In this document: positions 43,743 to 55,770 of the stretch, in pieces
Layout of the letters: every line of letters starts with the position of its first letter
Position numbering within the stretch: position 1 is the first letter of the stretch
NCBI RefSeq assembly: GCF_028476545.1
Contig: NW_026731623.1
Span: 360,001 to 424,000, forward strand
Length of the DNA stretch: 64,000 bases
Direction: 5' to 3'
Origin: Physella acuta
Lineage: Eukaryota > Mollusca > Gastropoda > Physidae
Translations under genes and position numbers: made by a program
Notes under the pieces: generated by a model
The model's input: only the letters and a program-made list of their open reading frames with translations
Told to the model about the DNA's origin: nothing
The model's database searches: none

Positions 43743-43994
43743 AAGCTTTCAGCAGAATGGCTAGCATTCTGCGAACCTCACGTACTAAACCATGATCAAT
43801 ATAACAAGCGATTTGCTTCTGAAATTCACAGAAATACAAATTGTAATGGACAAAATGCACTTTATCATGCACAGAGAGAGCTGAGACAAACAGTTCAGCC
43901 TTATGCATGGTACTCCCCGACAATGCTCAAGCTGCTTAAGTCTTTTCCTTGTCTGACCACCGTAAACAAGCTTACAAAGCTATTCTGCCCAGTC
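43743..43994 (+). other. Orphan open stretch, 84 codons without Met start
   Basis: Reads SAEWLAFCEPHVLNHDQYNK, RFASEIHRNTNCNGQNALYH, AQRELRQTVQPYAWYSPTML and KLLKSFPCLTTVNKLTKLFC. It is preceded by tandem stops and an acceptor-like AAGCTTTCAG. A further open piece at about 44034-44149 reads PFLEQLLKDNLSSPASGADH. Composition is protein-like but no family is recognised. It could be transposon debris or chance. Confidence 0.25.
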
Positions 43995-44167
43995 TAAAAT
44001 TAAAAGACAATCAAACTAAAACAATAGGTATATGAACCAAACAAACCATTCTTGGAACAACTGCTAAAAGACAACCTGAGCAGCCCTGCGTCAGGCGCAG
44101 ACCACATCTCAGAGCTTGAGTCAGCATTTAAAACTAGCGTGAAATTATAACACTGACATTCTGATTA

Positions 44168-44194
44168 TCCTAATATATAAAAGCCGATGTGCTC

Positions 44195-44243
<49 letters not shown>

Positions 44244-45335
44244 CCTCTCTGTCCGCAGTATTTCCGGCAACGTCGTCAGCATGTTCAGCGATATATGGAG
44301 AACTTAAAGATACGGACTTTTGTTGAAATAATAAATGTATAAACTAAATATTATTTCAAGGAGGAAAATAAAAATAAAGGCATATTCCAATGTAGAAACA
44401 GATTTCTAACTAAAGCATTTATTGTCGTGACAAGAGTGCAATAAACAATGACGTCACATGACACATGTTTAAATTAAGGAAAGAACACAAAACTAATGGC
44501 GTCATCTTCCAATTTTTAGTATAAAGAAATGAACTACTTCATTCAAATTTGATTTAGATCTACTTATCAAGACGTACGCCAATAATGAGTTTCTATACTA
44601 AACTATTTCAGGCCTTGATTATTTCATATAAATCTTTGTTTGTTTAGCTATGGAATTAGCTAATTTGGGATAAAATTTCATTTAAAATAATAGGGCCTAT
44701 TCACGTAACTTAAGTTTCCTAAATACCCAGTTAATCAGCATCTAATCTAAACTGCCTAAATAGCTGAGATGAGAGTGCAATAGTTACCATGCGGGTGTTA
44801 CGGGTTCGAGACACACTAAGTCAATCTCAATGGGGTTTTTTTTTTTCAATTTTTTTTTTAATGTGAATGATAAAGTTGTCTATCAGGAATCGGCGGGAAA
44901 CGGGGCAGGTAGAAAAAAAGTTCACCTGTTTCTATCTTCTCAGCATATGATGCGATAGTGTGGTCAGATCCATGCTCAGCCGAAGTAGGTGTTTTTAAAA
45001 GACAAAAGCTACATAACTACCATTGAACAGCCAGGTTTTTAACAAAATCATATAAGTCTCTTAATTTTAAGTCTCGTATTAATCTACATGTGCATTTAAT
45101 ATGGTGCTGTGTTGACTAATAATGTATATAATTTGGTTTTTATTTTTCTAATAGGTTTTTATAACCTATGTTATTTTAAATATGTCGGATTTTTAGCTAT
45201 TTAGTTATTTCTTTGCCTTGTTTTAACCAATAACTTTTTTATAAAACATTTTTCTCAAACAAGTATAACATTAAAATATATTAAAATATAGGCCTATAGG
45301 CCTATAATTCACGTGTAACGGGTACCGACGGCTAG
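44168..45335 (+). mobile_element. Non-autonomous Helitron, family F
   Basis: It starts TCCTAATATATAAAAGCCGA after A and ends GGGTACCGACGG then CTAG before T, the canonical Helitron bounds. Inside are a (CT)n microsatellite (about 44196-44234), ATATATGGAGAACTTAAAGA, and a tRNA-like box B (GGGTTCGAGAC, about 44811) with a following SINE-like body (AATGATAAAGTTGTCTATCA, AGCATATGATGCGATAGTGT). No coding frame. Confidence 0.75.
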
Positions 45336-46056
45336 TTTAATACTATAGACCCAATGTGATCAGTTTTGAATAATAAACTATTTTCCAATACATTTATTGT
45401 GTGAATTCAAAAGCTTAACGAGGATTAAGTAGAAGTTCAAGGGAAAAAAGAATACATGTCCTAAATTGATTAGCATTTTTTTTAAATTTCTTCTGAACAC
45501 GCGTTTTGACTAAGTAAATAAATAAATATACCTACTTATCAAGGATAGAACAAATTTTCGTTTTTTTTAAAAAAAAAAACTAATTTTAATTAATAGTGTA
45601 ACACGTGCGAGTTTGCAAACAGTAAATTTTATTTTTCTCGAGTCCATATATATATAGGTTTAGAATGAGAAATAATTAAAATTATTTATTATATTCATTA
45701 GTTGATTTTCTTTTCAAATAATATAGTAAAAAGGCATGTTTTAATTATTTTAAAAAAATCTTATTTTAATTAATACATTATAAACGAAGATAGAGGTTCT
45801 ATATTTTTAAAAATAGTTTAACTGTCCCTAAACAATTGTATCAATCACTGAGAAATTAAGAATTAATAATTACGTTTAACGCTTTATTAATTAAACGAAT
45901 TGAATTATTTCCGTTTTGATAAACTCTCTTTTTATAACTAATAACGCCTTATCATTGAGTTTCTCGAGAGAAATATCCAAGAGAGCGGTAGTTATCATTG
46001 ACTCTGTCATGGATAATCTCATTGAGTCTTACATAGAAAATAGTATTTGATCGGCT
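45336..46056. other. No feature recognised
   Basis: AT-rich sequence without genes. Confidence 0.5.
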
Positions 46057-46667
46057 GCTCTGTCCGCAAAATATTTTCGCAGGGTATCACATCAAAATCT
46101 TCAGCGATATATGGAGAACTTGATACGGACTTTTGTTGATAATAATATTGTAGATGTTTTAAATGTATAAACAACATTTTATTTAAAGAAGAAAAATAAA
46201 AAAAATAAAGGCGTATTCAAATGTAGAAAAACAATTTTAATTATGCAACCGGAAAAGTGTTTATAGTTGTGAAAAAGAACGCATTGAACAATGACGTCAC
46301 TAAATGTTTACACTAAGGAGAGAATTAATGACGTCATCTTGCGAGTTTAAAATATAACGAAATCAACTATTTCAAGTGCATTCAAATATGATTGAGATCT
46401 ACGTACGCTATAAAATTTATACAATACGATTTTCTCGATCTAAACTTTTAAAAAAAGTATCTATTAGGATTCTAGATCTAGATATGCTAGATCTAGATAT
46501 TCTAGATCTTCTAGATCTAGATCTACGGAAAAACTAGACTTAGAGAGATCTAGACCCTACCTAGATCTAGAATCTATTCCAATAATAAATTTTTATACGA
46601 AACTATTTCAGGGCTTAATTACTTTATTGAAATCTTTTTTTTTTTTGTTTAACTATGGATTGGCTAA
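46057..46667 (+). mobile_element. Helitron family F, copy without its ends
   Basis: Matches 44240-44680 (CAGCGATATATGGAGAACTT, ATAAAGGCGTATTCAAATGT, ACAATGACGTCAC) and includes an AGATCT-rich stretch (46470-46575). It is cut at the right by the element at 46668. Confidence 0.65.
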
Positions 46668-47024
46668 TCTATATTTATAAAGCAAAGTTATCAGGTGTCC
46701 GATAGGGCACTTCCCGGCGCCGCAGGCGCTTCAAATTTGGCAGGATCCTGTCTTGGGGCGACAGAACACGGGGGCCGGTGCCGGTTGGCCGAAAAGTCCA
46801 CGATGAGGGGGTCAAAACTAACCTCGACTGACCGGCGCCATAAGGTCATAGAGTCATATATGAAAACGGGCTATAAACAACAAACAACAACAATAACAAT
46901 TTCTCTAAAATTAGCGTTACTGTTTAAACGTAAGCACTGCACCTAACAGCCAATCACTAATAAATTAAGCATTCAAATTCTCAATGTTTTTGAAAACCTA
47001 AGCGAAGCTAGGCAGCATGCCTAG
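46668..47024 (+). mobile_element. Helitron family D, short form without satellite
   Basis: It starts TCTATATTTATAAAGCAAAG after A and ends GCTAGGCAGCATGC then CTAG before T. The 357 bp consist almost only of the left and right ends found at 36822 and 40487. It is inserted in a family F copy. Confidence 0.83.
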
Positions 47025-47059
47025 TCATAGTAGAACAGACAAGGGAATGGTAAGCCCCA

Positions 47060-47910
47060 CTTTACATCTGCTTAGCTGACTTAGAGAAAGCCTTAGATAT
47101 TGCGACTAGGCAAACCATATGGAATCTGTTGAGACACTATGGTGTACCCGCAAAGTTAGTGGAAAAATTCAGCAACTGTTCAACGGATTTGATACCAAGT
47201 TAGCCATGCTGGGAAACTATCGGAAGAATTCAGGGTCACGTCAAGCAATGCGATTATCGCCGCCTCTCTGCGTGGAGATTCTCGATTTGGGCACGTACAA
47301 TGCCAATACTGGAAAAGGTACACAGTGGACAATCACGGGGTAATTAGAGAATCTAGAGTTTACAGATGATCTTGCCTTATTCTCATACCGGCTCCTAGGC
47401 ATACAAGAGAAAGTTGATGCGTTGGAGCAATGCCAGAGAATGTAGGTCTTAAGATAAAAAAAAGTAAAGACAGAAGTATTGAGAATCAACAGTAACCAAG
47501 AGGCCCCATAACAATAGACGGAAGACATGTAAATGATATGTAGGAATTCTTCTACCTTGCCAGCAAGATCAGCAAATCGGGATGCACAAAGAAGGACATA
47601 CGTGCTAGAATTAATAGAGCCCGCTTCGCTTTCACAGTTCTGCAACCCATATGGAAAAATTCCGCCTTCTCCAACAAAAAATATTAGTATTTTAAATTCA
47701 AATGTCAAGGCAGTTTTGTTATATAAAGCAGAGATGTGGAGGGTCTCCAAAGCAAGTATAGAGAATATACAGACCTTCATGAACAAAAGTCTTAGATTTT
47801 TAAACTGAGGTGGTTAGACAAAGTACCTAATGGGAGGAACAGGGAAGGAGCCTTTGACAGTACAGGACGAAGTGGTGCTGGGTGGGACACACACAGAACG
47901 GTATAAATCG
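47060..47910 (+). pseudogene. Non-LTR retrotransposon (LINE) reverse-transcriptase remnant
   Basis: Pieces in different frames read ADLEKALDIATRQTIWNLLR and HYGVPAKLV (RT motif A region), then FTDDLALFSYRLL (degraded F/YADD motif), VGLKIKKSKTEVLRIN, then SNVKAVLLYKAEMWRVSKAS and FMNKSLRFLN, the C-terminal VKSVLLYGAETWR-type segment common in RTE-like and related LINEs. Several stops and frameshifts and an internal deletion between motif A and the DD box show it is dead. The clade call (RTE-like) is tentative. Confidence 0.8.
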
Positions 47911-47935
47911 TCGAGATTTGGAAATTAAAGGTTAG

Positions 47936-48200
47936 CTTTAGGCTTATGGTTACCGTTAGGGTTTAACATATGGATAAGATTTGTTTGATTTCGTAGGTTA
48001 GGGTTTAACATATGGATAAGATTTGTTTGATTTCGTAGGTTAGGGTTACAATTTTAAAATGAAAAATGATTTGTCTAGCGCTCGTAATACTCCCCCCCCC
48101 ACCCCAAATTACTAGGCATACTGATATGTGAAATATGAATATCATATGTTAGTTGTAATTTGAATATTTTGTTTGATGATGTATGATTGTTTTTGTTTAC
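47936..48200. repeat. Short direct duplication
   Basis: TAGGGTTTAACATATGGATA and AGATTTGTTTGATTTCGTAG occur twice in tandem (about 47957-48042), followed by poly-C. This is the intron side of the next exon's donor. Confidence 0.6.
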
Positions 48201-48933
48201 CTCGAATTCTGTTCAGTGTTGGTGGTAGTTTCTCGTACTCAAACAAGTTAATTTGCCTTGTGTTGTGATGTGGGCAGATCTGGGTGGTCATGTCACTCTC
48301 TAGTGGTCTGTAACGGTCTTTAGTTGGGTTTCTTTTCACTTGTTCCACGCTCATTTTATTTCTTGAACTGACAATTTGGTTGGATTTTATTGATGTACTA
48401 AGTTGATGGTTAGATTTAGATCTATTGTTTGTGACATCATTCTCCTTTGGGTTGCTTGTAGGTTTCGAGTTAGATTTACGTTTTTCGTTCGAATCAAAAC
48501 GTTTGCAAGCATCAGGGTTCAGTGGTTGTCTAAACGAAAACTGTCCATCAGGGTTCAGTGGTTGTCTAAACGAAAACTGTCCGGCAGAGTGTTGAAAAGG
48601 CTTTGGATGTCTTATAGGCGACAGAGCGCCAGGCACGTGCTCTAATGTGAGTCCAGTGTCGTCTGCTAGTTGAGATTGTGCTCCTGAGTCTATCGGATCA
48701 GTTGCTGACAGTGCGCCTGCAGTAAGGTGCTTATAGACACCGATCAAAGAGGGCCCGTCCACATCTTTGGAAAATGTGTTGGGAGTCTCAACTCCGGCAT
48801 TAACACTTGTCTCCTGAATGACCGCCTTCCATGTTCGGTTGCTATCTGGCAGAGAAGGAGAGAGAGAGTCGCCATCTTCCGAAGCAGCGTCGCCCTCCTC
48901 CCACATCGCGTCGCCCCAATGTTTCCAATCCAT
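48201..48933 (-). CDS. Unrecognised membrane protein (gene 2), large N-terminal exon
   Basis: 244 codons plus one base lie between a long polypyrimidine acceptor (TTTCTTCTTTCTTATTTCAG, 48953-48934) and donor GAG/GTAAAC. The first codon after the acceptor is ATG (MDWKHWGDAMWEEGDAASED). It may be the true start after a 5' UTR intron, or the exon may be internal. The product is hydrophilic, Ser/Asn/Lys-rich and probably disordered, with no signal peptide. It contains a perfect in-frame tandem duplication of 12 residues (GQFSFRQPLNPD twice, about 48511-48582). The phase-1 donor fits the transmembrane exon at 34947. That join is an inference, and intermediate exons could exist. Confidence 0.6.
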
Positions 48934-48953
48934 CTGAAATAAGAAAGAAGAAA

Positions 48954-49194
48954 AAAGAGTCAAAGACTAACCTTAACCAACATCAAAGTTCTTTACATAA
49001 AAGTTTCATTTTCTGTTAACACGTGAAGCAGTATCGCCTTAATAACTAGAAACACCTCTAAACCTCGACGGAAACAATATTTGCATTACGCACTTTACCC
49101 GACCACCGATTAGAGTGTATGTAATAAGCGATTAATATCACATGGATCAAAATCTTAAAAATGATTCTGCAGTGTAGGACAGCTAATATACATA

Positions 49195-49277
<83 letters not shown>

Positions 49278-49678
49278 TTCTTATTTTTTAAAAGCTTTTA
49301 CTCATGTTGATACGTCTGTTTAATTAGCTCGATTTTGACCCACTTCTAATGCAGCGACTTCGTTCAAATTCTCCAGCTACCTCCATTTTCAATAACATAA
49401 CAGGAATATCAATTTTGAAATATAATTGGATAGACAATAAGCCATTAAATTTTTATTTTAAAATTTCTAGAATTAGTAACAAATCTTAGCAATTACTCGA
49501 TCAGCCTGTTTACACCGTGAACAGTTTGTCACGGATGGATGACTTCTCGCCCGTGTTTCGACAATTATCCAATTAAGGACAAATAACTGTCTTTTAGAGA
49601 TCACAAGATACTGGTCGGGTTTTAACGCATTTTTTTTAGAAGCAGCCTATGTTGGGTCAACATATTTTAAAAGAATGA
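48954..49678. other. Upstream of gene 2 exon; (TA)n at 49196-49270
   Basis: No exon recognised. About 37 TA units form a microsatellite. Confidence 0.6.
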
Positions 49679-50330
49679 CAAAAATAAACCGGGAGTGATC
49701 TCCCCTAAACTTTCTCGAATATTCTTATATAACTCGGAATACAGACATGATTTTTAATTACTTAAACTTTTAAAAATAGAATAGAATCTCGTTTTAAAAA
49801 GAATTGCGCACCAAGCGAACGCCAAAACAAAATGTGCATAATAGTGCGCAATATTATTTGTACTTTATAAATTTACATGCGTTTTTTTGAGAAATCGGAA
49901 ATAGCGTGAATTAGTACTTCCGGTCAACGGAAATTACTCAAAATTTGACAGAAGGTAGAGAATTAGATCTTTTACTTACATGTGAAATTTCATTTATCTA
50001 TCTGAAATAGAACTCAAGTTATAAGCTTTTGAAAAATTCAAAGTAGAAAAAGTACCACTTCCTGTTATCGCAAATCTCTCAAAAGTTGATACGGATCTAC
50101 GATTTTGATAAAATACTTATATATGAAAGTTCATCAACCTAGCTGTAACGGTACTCAAGTTATCGTGTTTACACACACACAGACACGCGGACAGCATTGC
50201 AAAATTATGTTTTTCCGTATCAGTGAGGGGTAAAACGTCGAGATTTATAAAAATCTCGATTTTTTTTAAAAATTTTTTTTGCACGATTACAAGACTTTCT
50301 CTATACTTCGTATATACGAGAAAGTAAAAA
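49679..50330 (-). repeat. Dispersed repeat A, full-length copy
   Basis: Reverse orientation: begins AAAATAAACCGGGAGTGATC and ends TATATACGAGAAAGTAAAAA, with all internal landmarks of the 61735 copy. Confidence 0.85.
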
Positions 50331-51500
50331 AGTGGAAAATAAGATAATTGTAAAAACCTTCATAATAACCTTTAACAGAAAATATTTTTTTAAAAACTTG
50401 CTTTCGGTAATAAAAGCTTTCGTAGTTCATCTGATCTCTTACATATTTTAGCGACCAAATCTTTTATTACAGAAAGCAAGTTTGCTCTATTTTCTTATTT
50501 TCAGTGCGCTTAAGAGCTTGTTTTTTTTTTTAAGATTTTTTATATTTATTTTTATTAAAAATTAGCGTGCCCGTCGCCGCGCGTTGCCGAGGTCTCAGAA
50601 GAAAGTCTGACGAAATATTTTCAGAGTGTTTAATCAATGTGTTACCAATCCTAAATTCTTAGACGTGCGACCTTGTTTTCTAAAACTGAGTTTGTATCCA
50701 TGTAAAGAATGCTGGCGCTATGTATTACTTGGATCATACTTGTCAGGGCACGGGTTTTCCCACACTACCGTCAAGTACGCCCTAGGGCGTTTGCGTCAAT
50801 CACTCTCCGTAATAGTGAGGTAGAATACACGTCGGCAACCACCCGGTGTTAGGGAGGTCTCGATGCGGTTACACTGCCGCACGGGCGCCGCGTAAGCCCC
50901 TGGCTCGGTTTAATCATCAATGTCGTGTGTCACTGTGTCAATATTCAAGGGTGCTCTTTAAAACGAACGTAGGTGCCATATTGAGCGACTATAATACCAC
51001 ATCTTATGCACAGTCTACAGTACTGTTTGAACCGAACGTGGGCATCATATTGCTCACGGGTGCGCCTGGGGCGCCCACTCATTCACCATATCGAATCAGG
51101 CGCCTCCTTCGGCGCCCCTGATTCGATATGGTCAACCATTATTGTTAACCATCGTGTCTTTAGTCTATAGTCTTTTTTAAACGAATGTAGGCGCCACAGT
51201 CCTCACAAGGGAGCCCGCGTCGCTTCGGATCATCCAATCGCCGGGGTGTCGGCGGCTGCGCCTGTTTAATATAGTAGTACCCCTACCCAATGTGTGGGAT
51301 GCCCGATAAACGGATACCAAGTTCTACGATAGCCGCTATGGAATTCTTAGCACCAAAATGTGTACTGACAAAAATCGCTACTTCCCGGGCTCAGCCCGTA
51401 AAAAAAATATTTAATTCTGTTTTCATAGATGCCTTATCGGGAGTATTCTCGTCAACTTTCCAAAGCTTCATGGCACGACGACTTTTATTTTGTATATAAC
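50331..51500. other. GC-richer non-coding segment with a strong hairpin
   Basis: No gene recognised. CpG is more frequent than in the surroundings (50560-51260). At 51088-51131 CATATCGAATCAGGCGCC and GGCGCCCCTGATTCGATATG form a stem with a six-base loop and a small bulge. The segment may be an old unclassified transposon. Confidence 0.45.
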
Positions 51501-52394
51501 GTATTTAAAGAAAAATCGCGCCCTCCAAGGTTCTGCACTTGCAAATTTAAAATATATTTTTGCATGAACTCCCCTGGAGTATTCTCATCAACTAACCAAT
51601 GAATACCTACAACATTGCACTTGATCAATCGCAGCTAATTATATAATTATTTTTTTCCCAACACCAAAACAAAGTAATAAAAAGTAATTAGTTTCCCCCG
51701 ATTTAATGTTTTTTTAAGGGAAGTAATTGTGTTTTCCTAATTAATCAAGGGACGTAATGAGAGCTAAAGGACTAATTTTTTATTTATTTTGTATAATGGA
51801 CATGCCGACAAATATCACTATAAGTTTGAAAAATGAAATTTGTTTTACAACACCTTCAATATTAATGTTTAAAATCATGAATTTGGCGATGAGCACTTTA
51901 GATGTATAACACTAAGAGGATGAAGTCAATTATCTATATGCTACTAAAAGTCAAGGCTGTTTACATGTTTGAATATTTATTTTTTTGTTTGTTTGTTTGG
52001 CTGATTGACTATCTCGCATGGTTGCACTCATCGTGGAAAGTTGTAAAATGGTATGTAGGTAGACAAAAAATGTTGTTTTAAGACAGACTGTTAATCACAA
52101 ATTTATTTAAAGACGTTAATTAATTTATTGATTTATTCATAGTTATATTAACCATATTTTTTTTTTAATTTTAAAACATTAACTAAACTTTGTGGGGATA
52201 GTGACGTCCCTTGATGTGTTTACTTTTTGGTACAATAAAAATGGCGGACTCCATCATAGACTTTGTGGCCCATTCAATAGTTTAACGCGTTACAAAGCTA
52301 ATTTTCTGCCGGCTATAACTTAAACAATACGTCCGTTTGCTGTATTTATTACGTTCCAACAATTATATCAATTTTCAACTGTCTTTTTCATTTA
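51501..52394. other. No feature recognised
   Basis: AT-rich, no coding potential seen. Confidence 0.5.
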
Positions 52395-53480
52395 GTTTTA
52401 CAATAAATTTCTTTAGATCTAAAGATCAGCTGTCGAAGGAAAGTTATTTATAGATCTAGATCTAGATCTAGAATCTAGGTCAAATCCAAGATTCATTAGT
52501 TATAAATACAATCCAAAAAAACGAGACTTAAGCAAACCAGTCATAGATCTAGAATATAGATAATTCTATCTAGATTTAGATAATAACGAGTTTCTATATA
52601 CTAAAATATTTTAGATCTTTATTGTTTGGTATAAATCTTTGTTTTGACTAGGCCCCTATGCCAATTTTGAAATGCTGGAGTCAGGGCCTAGATCTATTTG
52701 CGTAGCTTAAGATTCATACGCGGCTTCTATACCGCTAAGTGTGCAAAATTATAGACGTAAACTCTAGATATAGCTCAGTCGTATATCTAAAATATAGACA
52801 ATTCTATCTAGATTTAGATAATAATGATTTTCTATATGCTAAACTATTTTAGACCTTTATTATTTTATATAAATGTTTGTTTGGAATATGGTAATTTTGA
52901 AATGCTCGCTCCGGGCCTATTAGCGTAGCTAATGATTAGATCTAGATTCTAGATCTAGCAAGAAAAACTAAACTTAAGACTTAAGAAAACGAGTCGTAGA
53001 ATCTAGATCTAGATAATTCTATCTATATCATTTCAAACCTTCTTTATTTTATATAAATCTTTGTTTGGCTAATTTAAAAATTTTAAGATAAAATTTAATT
53101 TGAAAGTTACTACTACTAGACTTAGAAGTTAGATCTAGATCTATGCGCGTAAATAAAGTTGCATAACGAGACTCAAAGTATAGTATAAAAATTCACTTGT
53201 GACGTCACGAGTAAATAGCTATGTTGGTAGAGTAGTCGGCTCTCATGCAAGTGGCACGGGTTCTAGACCAATGTCAATGATATTTTTGTTTTCAATTTTT
53301 TTTTTTAGATGTGAATGATAAAGTTGCCTATCTGAACTTGGTAGGATACAGGGCAGGTGCAGTAGAGTTCATCTGTTTCTTTGTCCTAAGCATATGAAAG
53401 GATAGTGTGGTCAGAGACATGCTCGGCTGGAATTGTTTTTTAAACGATAAAAACATGTTGTCTGAGACTTGGCGGGACAC
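52395..53480 (+). mobile_element. Decayed family F-like elements with AGATCT repeats and a tRNA-like module
   Basis: Three versions of a GAGTTTCTATATACTAAA...ATAAATCTTTGTTT module (about 52590, 52825 and 53020) resemble 44588-44650. AGATCTAGATCTAGA runs surround them. At 53215-53275 a tRNA-like unit (AGCTATGTTGGTAGAGTAGT, then GGGTTCTAGACC) precedes the same SINE-like body as at 44870-44990 (AATGATAAAGTTGCCTATCT, GGATAGTGTGGTCAGAGACA). No intact ends found. Confidence 0.5.
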
Positions 53481-53624
53481 TGGGCAGGTGAAGTAGAGTT
53501 GTGTAGGTCACCTGTGACGTCAGTATATGAAGGGATAGTCCGAAATCGGTGTTTTCGGTGTATTTAAAAGATAAAAAACATATTTTTGAATGTGGGGTCT
53601 GTTTTTTGTGACAAGTGACACTGC

Positions 53625-53845
53625 AGTAGCGTAGCGAGGAGGGGGTGGGGGGGGACACATGTCCCCGGGCGCCGACCTTAGAAGGCGCCAAAATGGGTTG
53701 GAAAAATAAATTGAAAGGTTGAAGGGGGTGCAAATCGAAAGTTTGGGTGGGGGTTGCAAATCGAAATCTTGCGGGGGGGGGGGGGTTCAAATTGAAAAGT
53801 TTGTCCCCGGGCACCGGGAAGGGTCGCTGTGCCTCTGAGTGACAG
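53625..53845. mobile_element. G-rich MITE-like element
   Basis: It starts CAGTAGCGTAGCGAGGAGGG, followed by GTCCCCGGGCGCCGACCTT, and ends TTTGTCCCCGGGCACCGGG, GTCGCTGTGCCTCTG. The ends are imperfect inverted repeats (GCGTAGCGA/TCGCTGTGC). Related, opposite-strand fragments lie inside the Helitrons at 59285-59370 and 60125-60295. Confidence 0.5.
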
Positions 53846-54299
53846 ACGTGATGTTTTTTTATGGATGACCCCCGAAACCCACAGTTATCCAACGGATGAC
53901 GGGTACTCTAGTTTTCTTATATTCCTTTGGAATCCGCGGTTGGCCACATACATACAGATTTGAATTTTATATATTTTAGATAGATTTGTTGTTTCAAATT
54001 GGGCACACCTTGAACTGGTTTACTTATAATACTTAAATGAAAATAATTCTGCTAAAATAATTCCTGTCAGCGTCGCTACCTGCACCACTGCGTGCTGGAA
54101 TGGTAGAGCGTTCGAATGCTATATGGAAAAAGTACTTTAGTAAAAACTTTTTTTAATTGAGTTAGAAGTCTTTTTCTACCGAAACGATCTACATACGCGA
54201 TACTAGCATCGTTGAGGAAAATTATTACGTGTGCTAAGCGGTTATTTCTTTCTTTTTTCTCCAAAACTAAACCTATACCTAAACCCGATGCCAAATCAG
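53846..54299. other. No feature recognised
   Basis: No coding potential or repeat recognised. Confidence 0.45.
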
Positions 54300-54740
54300 T
54301 CACAGAAACCGAAACCTTAAACGGAAAGGGAACTTAATGTATAACTAAAAAATAACTTTTACTTCTAACTCAACCTAACAAAACTCTGAACCTATAACTC
54401 GGAACCAAAAACTTGACCAAAATCGACATTTAACCATAAATAGATCAGGATATCGAACCAGAACTGGAAATCGAACCAGAGTCAAAACTTTCAACGAAAT
54501 TCGAAATACTACCCGGAAATTTAACTGAAAACGGCAGTGTTACTGGAAACGGAACCTTTAAAAGAAACAGGAACTTCAACAGAAAGATCCACAGGAATCG
54601 CAACTTCAGCAGGTACGCAACTGTAAGCTGAACATTCACTTTTACCAAAATCGGAAGTTTAAACTAAAAGGGAAATTTAACGAGAACTAAAATCTTGATT
54701 GGAACAGTAAGAAAACTGAAACTTGAACCGGAACATCATC
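54300..54740. repeat. Degenerate 18-bp-type tandem repeat
   Basis: Motifs such as GAAACCGAAACCTTAAACGG, AACTGGAAATCGAACCAGA and ACGGAACCTTTAAAAGAAAC recur at intervals near 18 bp with heavy divergence. The minus-strand frame shows six-residue periodicity (FPVTLPFSVKFPGS). Confidence 0.5.
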
Positions 54741-54879
54741 TTTAACCTCTGTAAACCAAAATCGCCATGAATCTCTAAACAGACGGATAGACTTTCTTAT
54801 AGATGCAAAATCTGTCCTGCAATAATTAATTTTTTAAAATCCAGAATCCTGTACTCAATCATTCAGAACAGCCCTTAAA

Positions 54880-55600
54880 GGCTAAACAATATATGCAGCA
54901 TAGTTGTGTTGCAGTGGATCCCGGATCACTCCCAGATACAAGGTAATGATATTGCGGACCAGCTGGCTAAAATTGGTGGAAAGAAAAAACAAGTTAATAA
55001 AAAGTTTAGTGACAATTTAAGCGCAATTTCCTTATGTTATCCATAACAATTTTAAATCGAGATAAATCATAGCTCCTCCTCCTTCGCCTGCGTCTCGCGC
55101 AGTTCGCTGCTAAGCCAGCCAGGTCACATGATTTACCCTCCTTTCCTTCGCCTTCCACTGCTTTCTTTGCTATATAGTACTGTAATGTATTATGTATAAT
55201 GTAATTTTAAATAATGCGGACGTATAGGGGGTGTTTAGTTGTCGCGCTTTTAAAAAAAAATTTGTGACCGAACGAAAGGATATGTTTGAAATCTTTCTTC
55301 GGCAATATTGTTCTAAATTATGGCAGGAATCGATTGGTAAATGTTTCAAGTCGCTAAGTGGTGTGGTTGCCGAGATATGGGCCAAAAACTGCATTTTTTT
55401 CAAGGTTATTTGGCTTTTCCGGGAAATCCAGGAAGGAAACCCGGGAATTTTTTTTTGGCCCACAATCATCCTCGGAACTTGCTTAAAATATTTGCTTTGG
55501 AACTAGTCCTCGATATTGCTTCGTTGAGGAGGAGATACGACTTAAAGCTGCGGACATCCATCCATCCATCCATCCATACATTCCCAGAATGGAAATTGCG
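54880..55600 (+). pseudogene. LINE fragment: RNase H end plus 3' UTR, copy 2
   Basis: 54907-54990 reads VLQWIPDHSQIQGNDIADQL, AKIGGKK, the RNase H signature of I/Jockey-type LINEs (LQWIPSH....GNE.AD.LAK). About 230 bases further on (from about 55220) begins the 3' segment shared with 8700-9060, ending in CATC repeats (55555-55577). Only the extreme 3' part of the element remains. Confidence 0.68.
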
Positions 55601-55609
55601 CTAAAAATT

Positions 55610-55770
55610 CATAAAAAACGTTGTAATAACAAGCTTTTATGTCCTAATGCACTAAAAAGTAGAAAATAAATTATACACTACTATTTAAATTACTATAAAG
55701 AAAAGCGTGGGTCACTTTAGTGTCTATTGGATACCTTTACTAATGTTTAGGAAGAGACCCAGCTATGTAG
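55610..55770 (+). repeat. Half copy of the palindromic repeat
   Basis: AATTCATAAAAAACGTTGTA, ACAAGCTTTTATGTC, AAGAAAAGCGTGGGTCACTT and GGATACCTTTACTAATG match the left arm and loop of 63482-63751. Confidence 0.75.

Noticed and set aside
47241-47786. 181-codon minus-strand frame
   Set aside because: It is antisense to a recognisable LINE reverse-transcriptase remnant on the plus strand.
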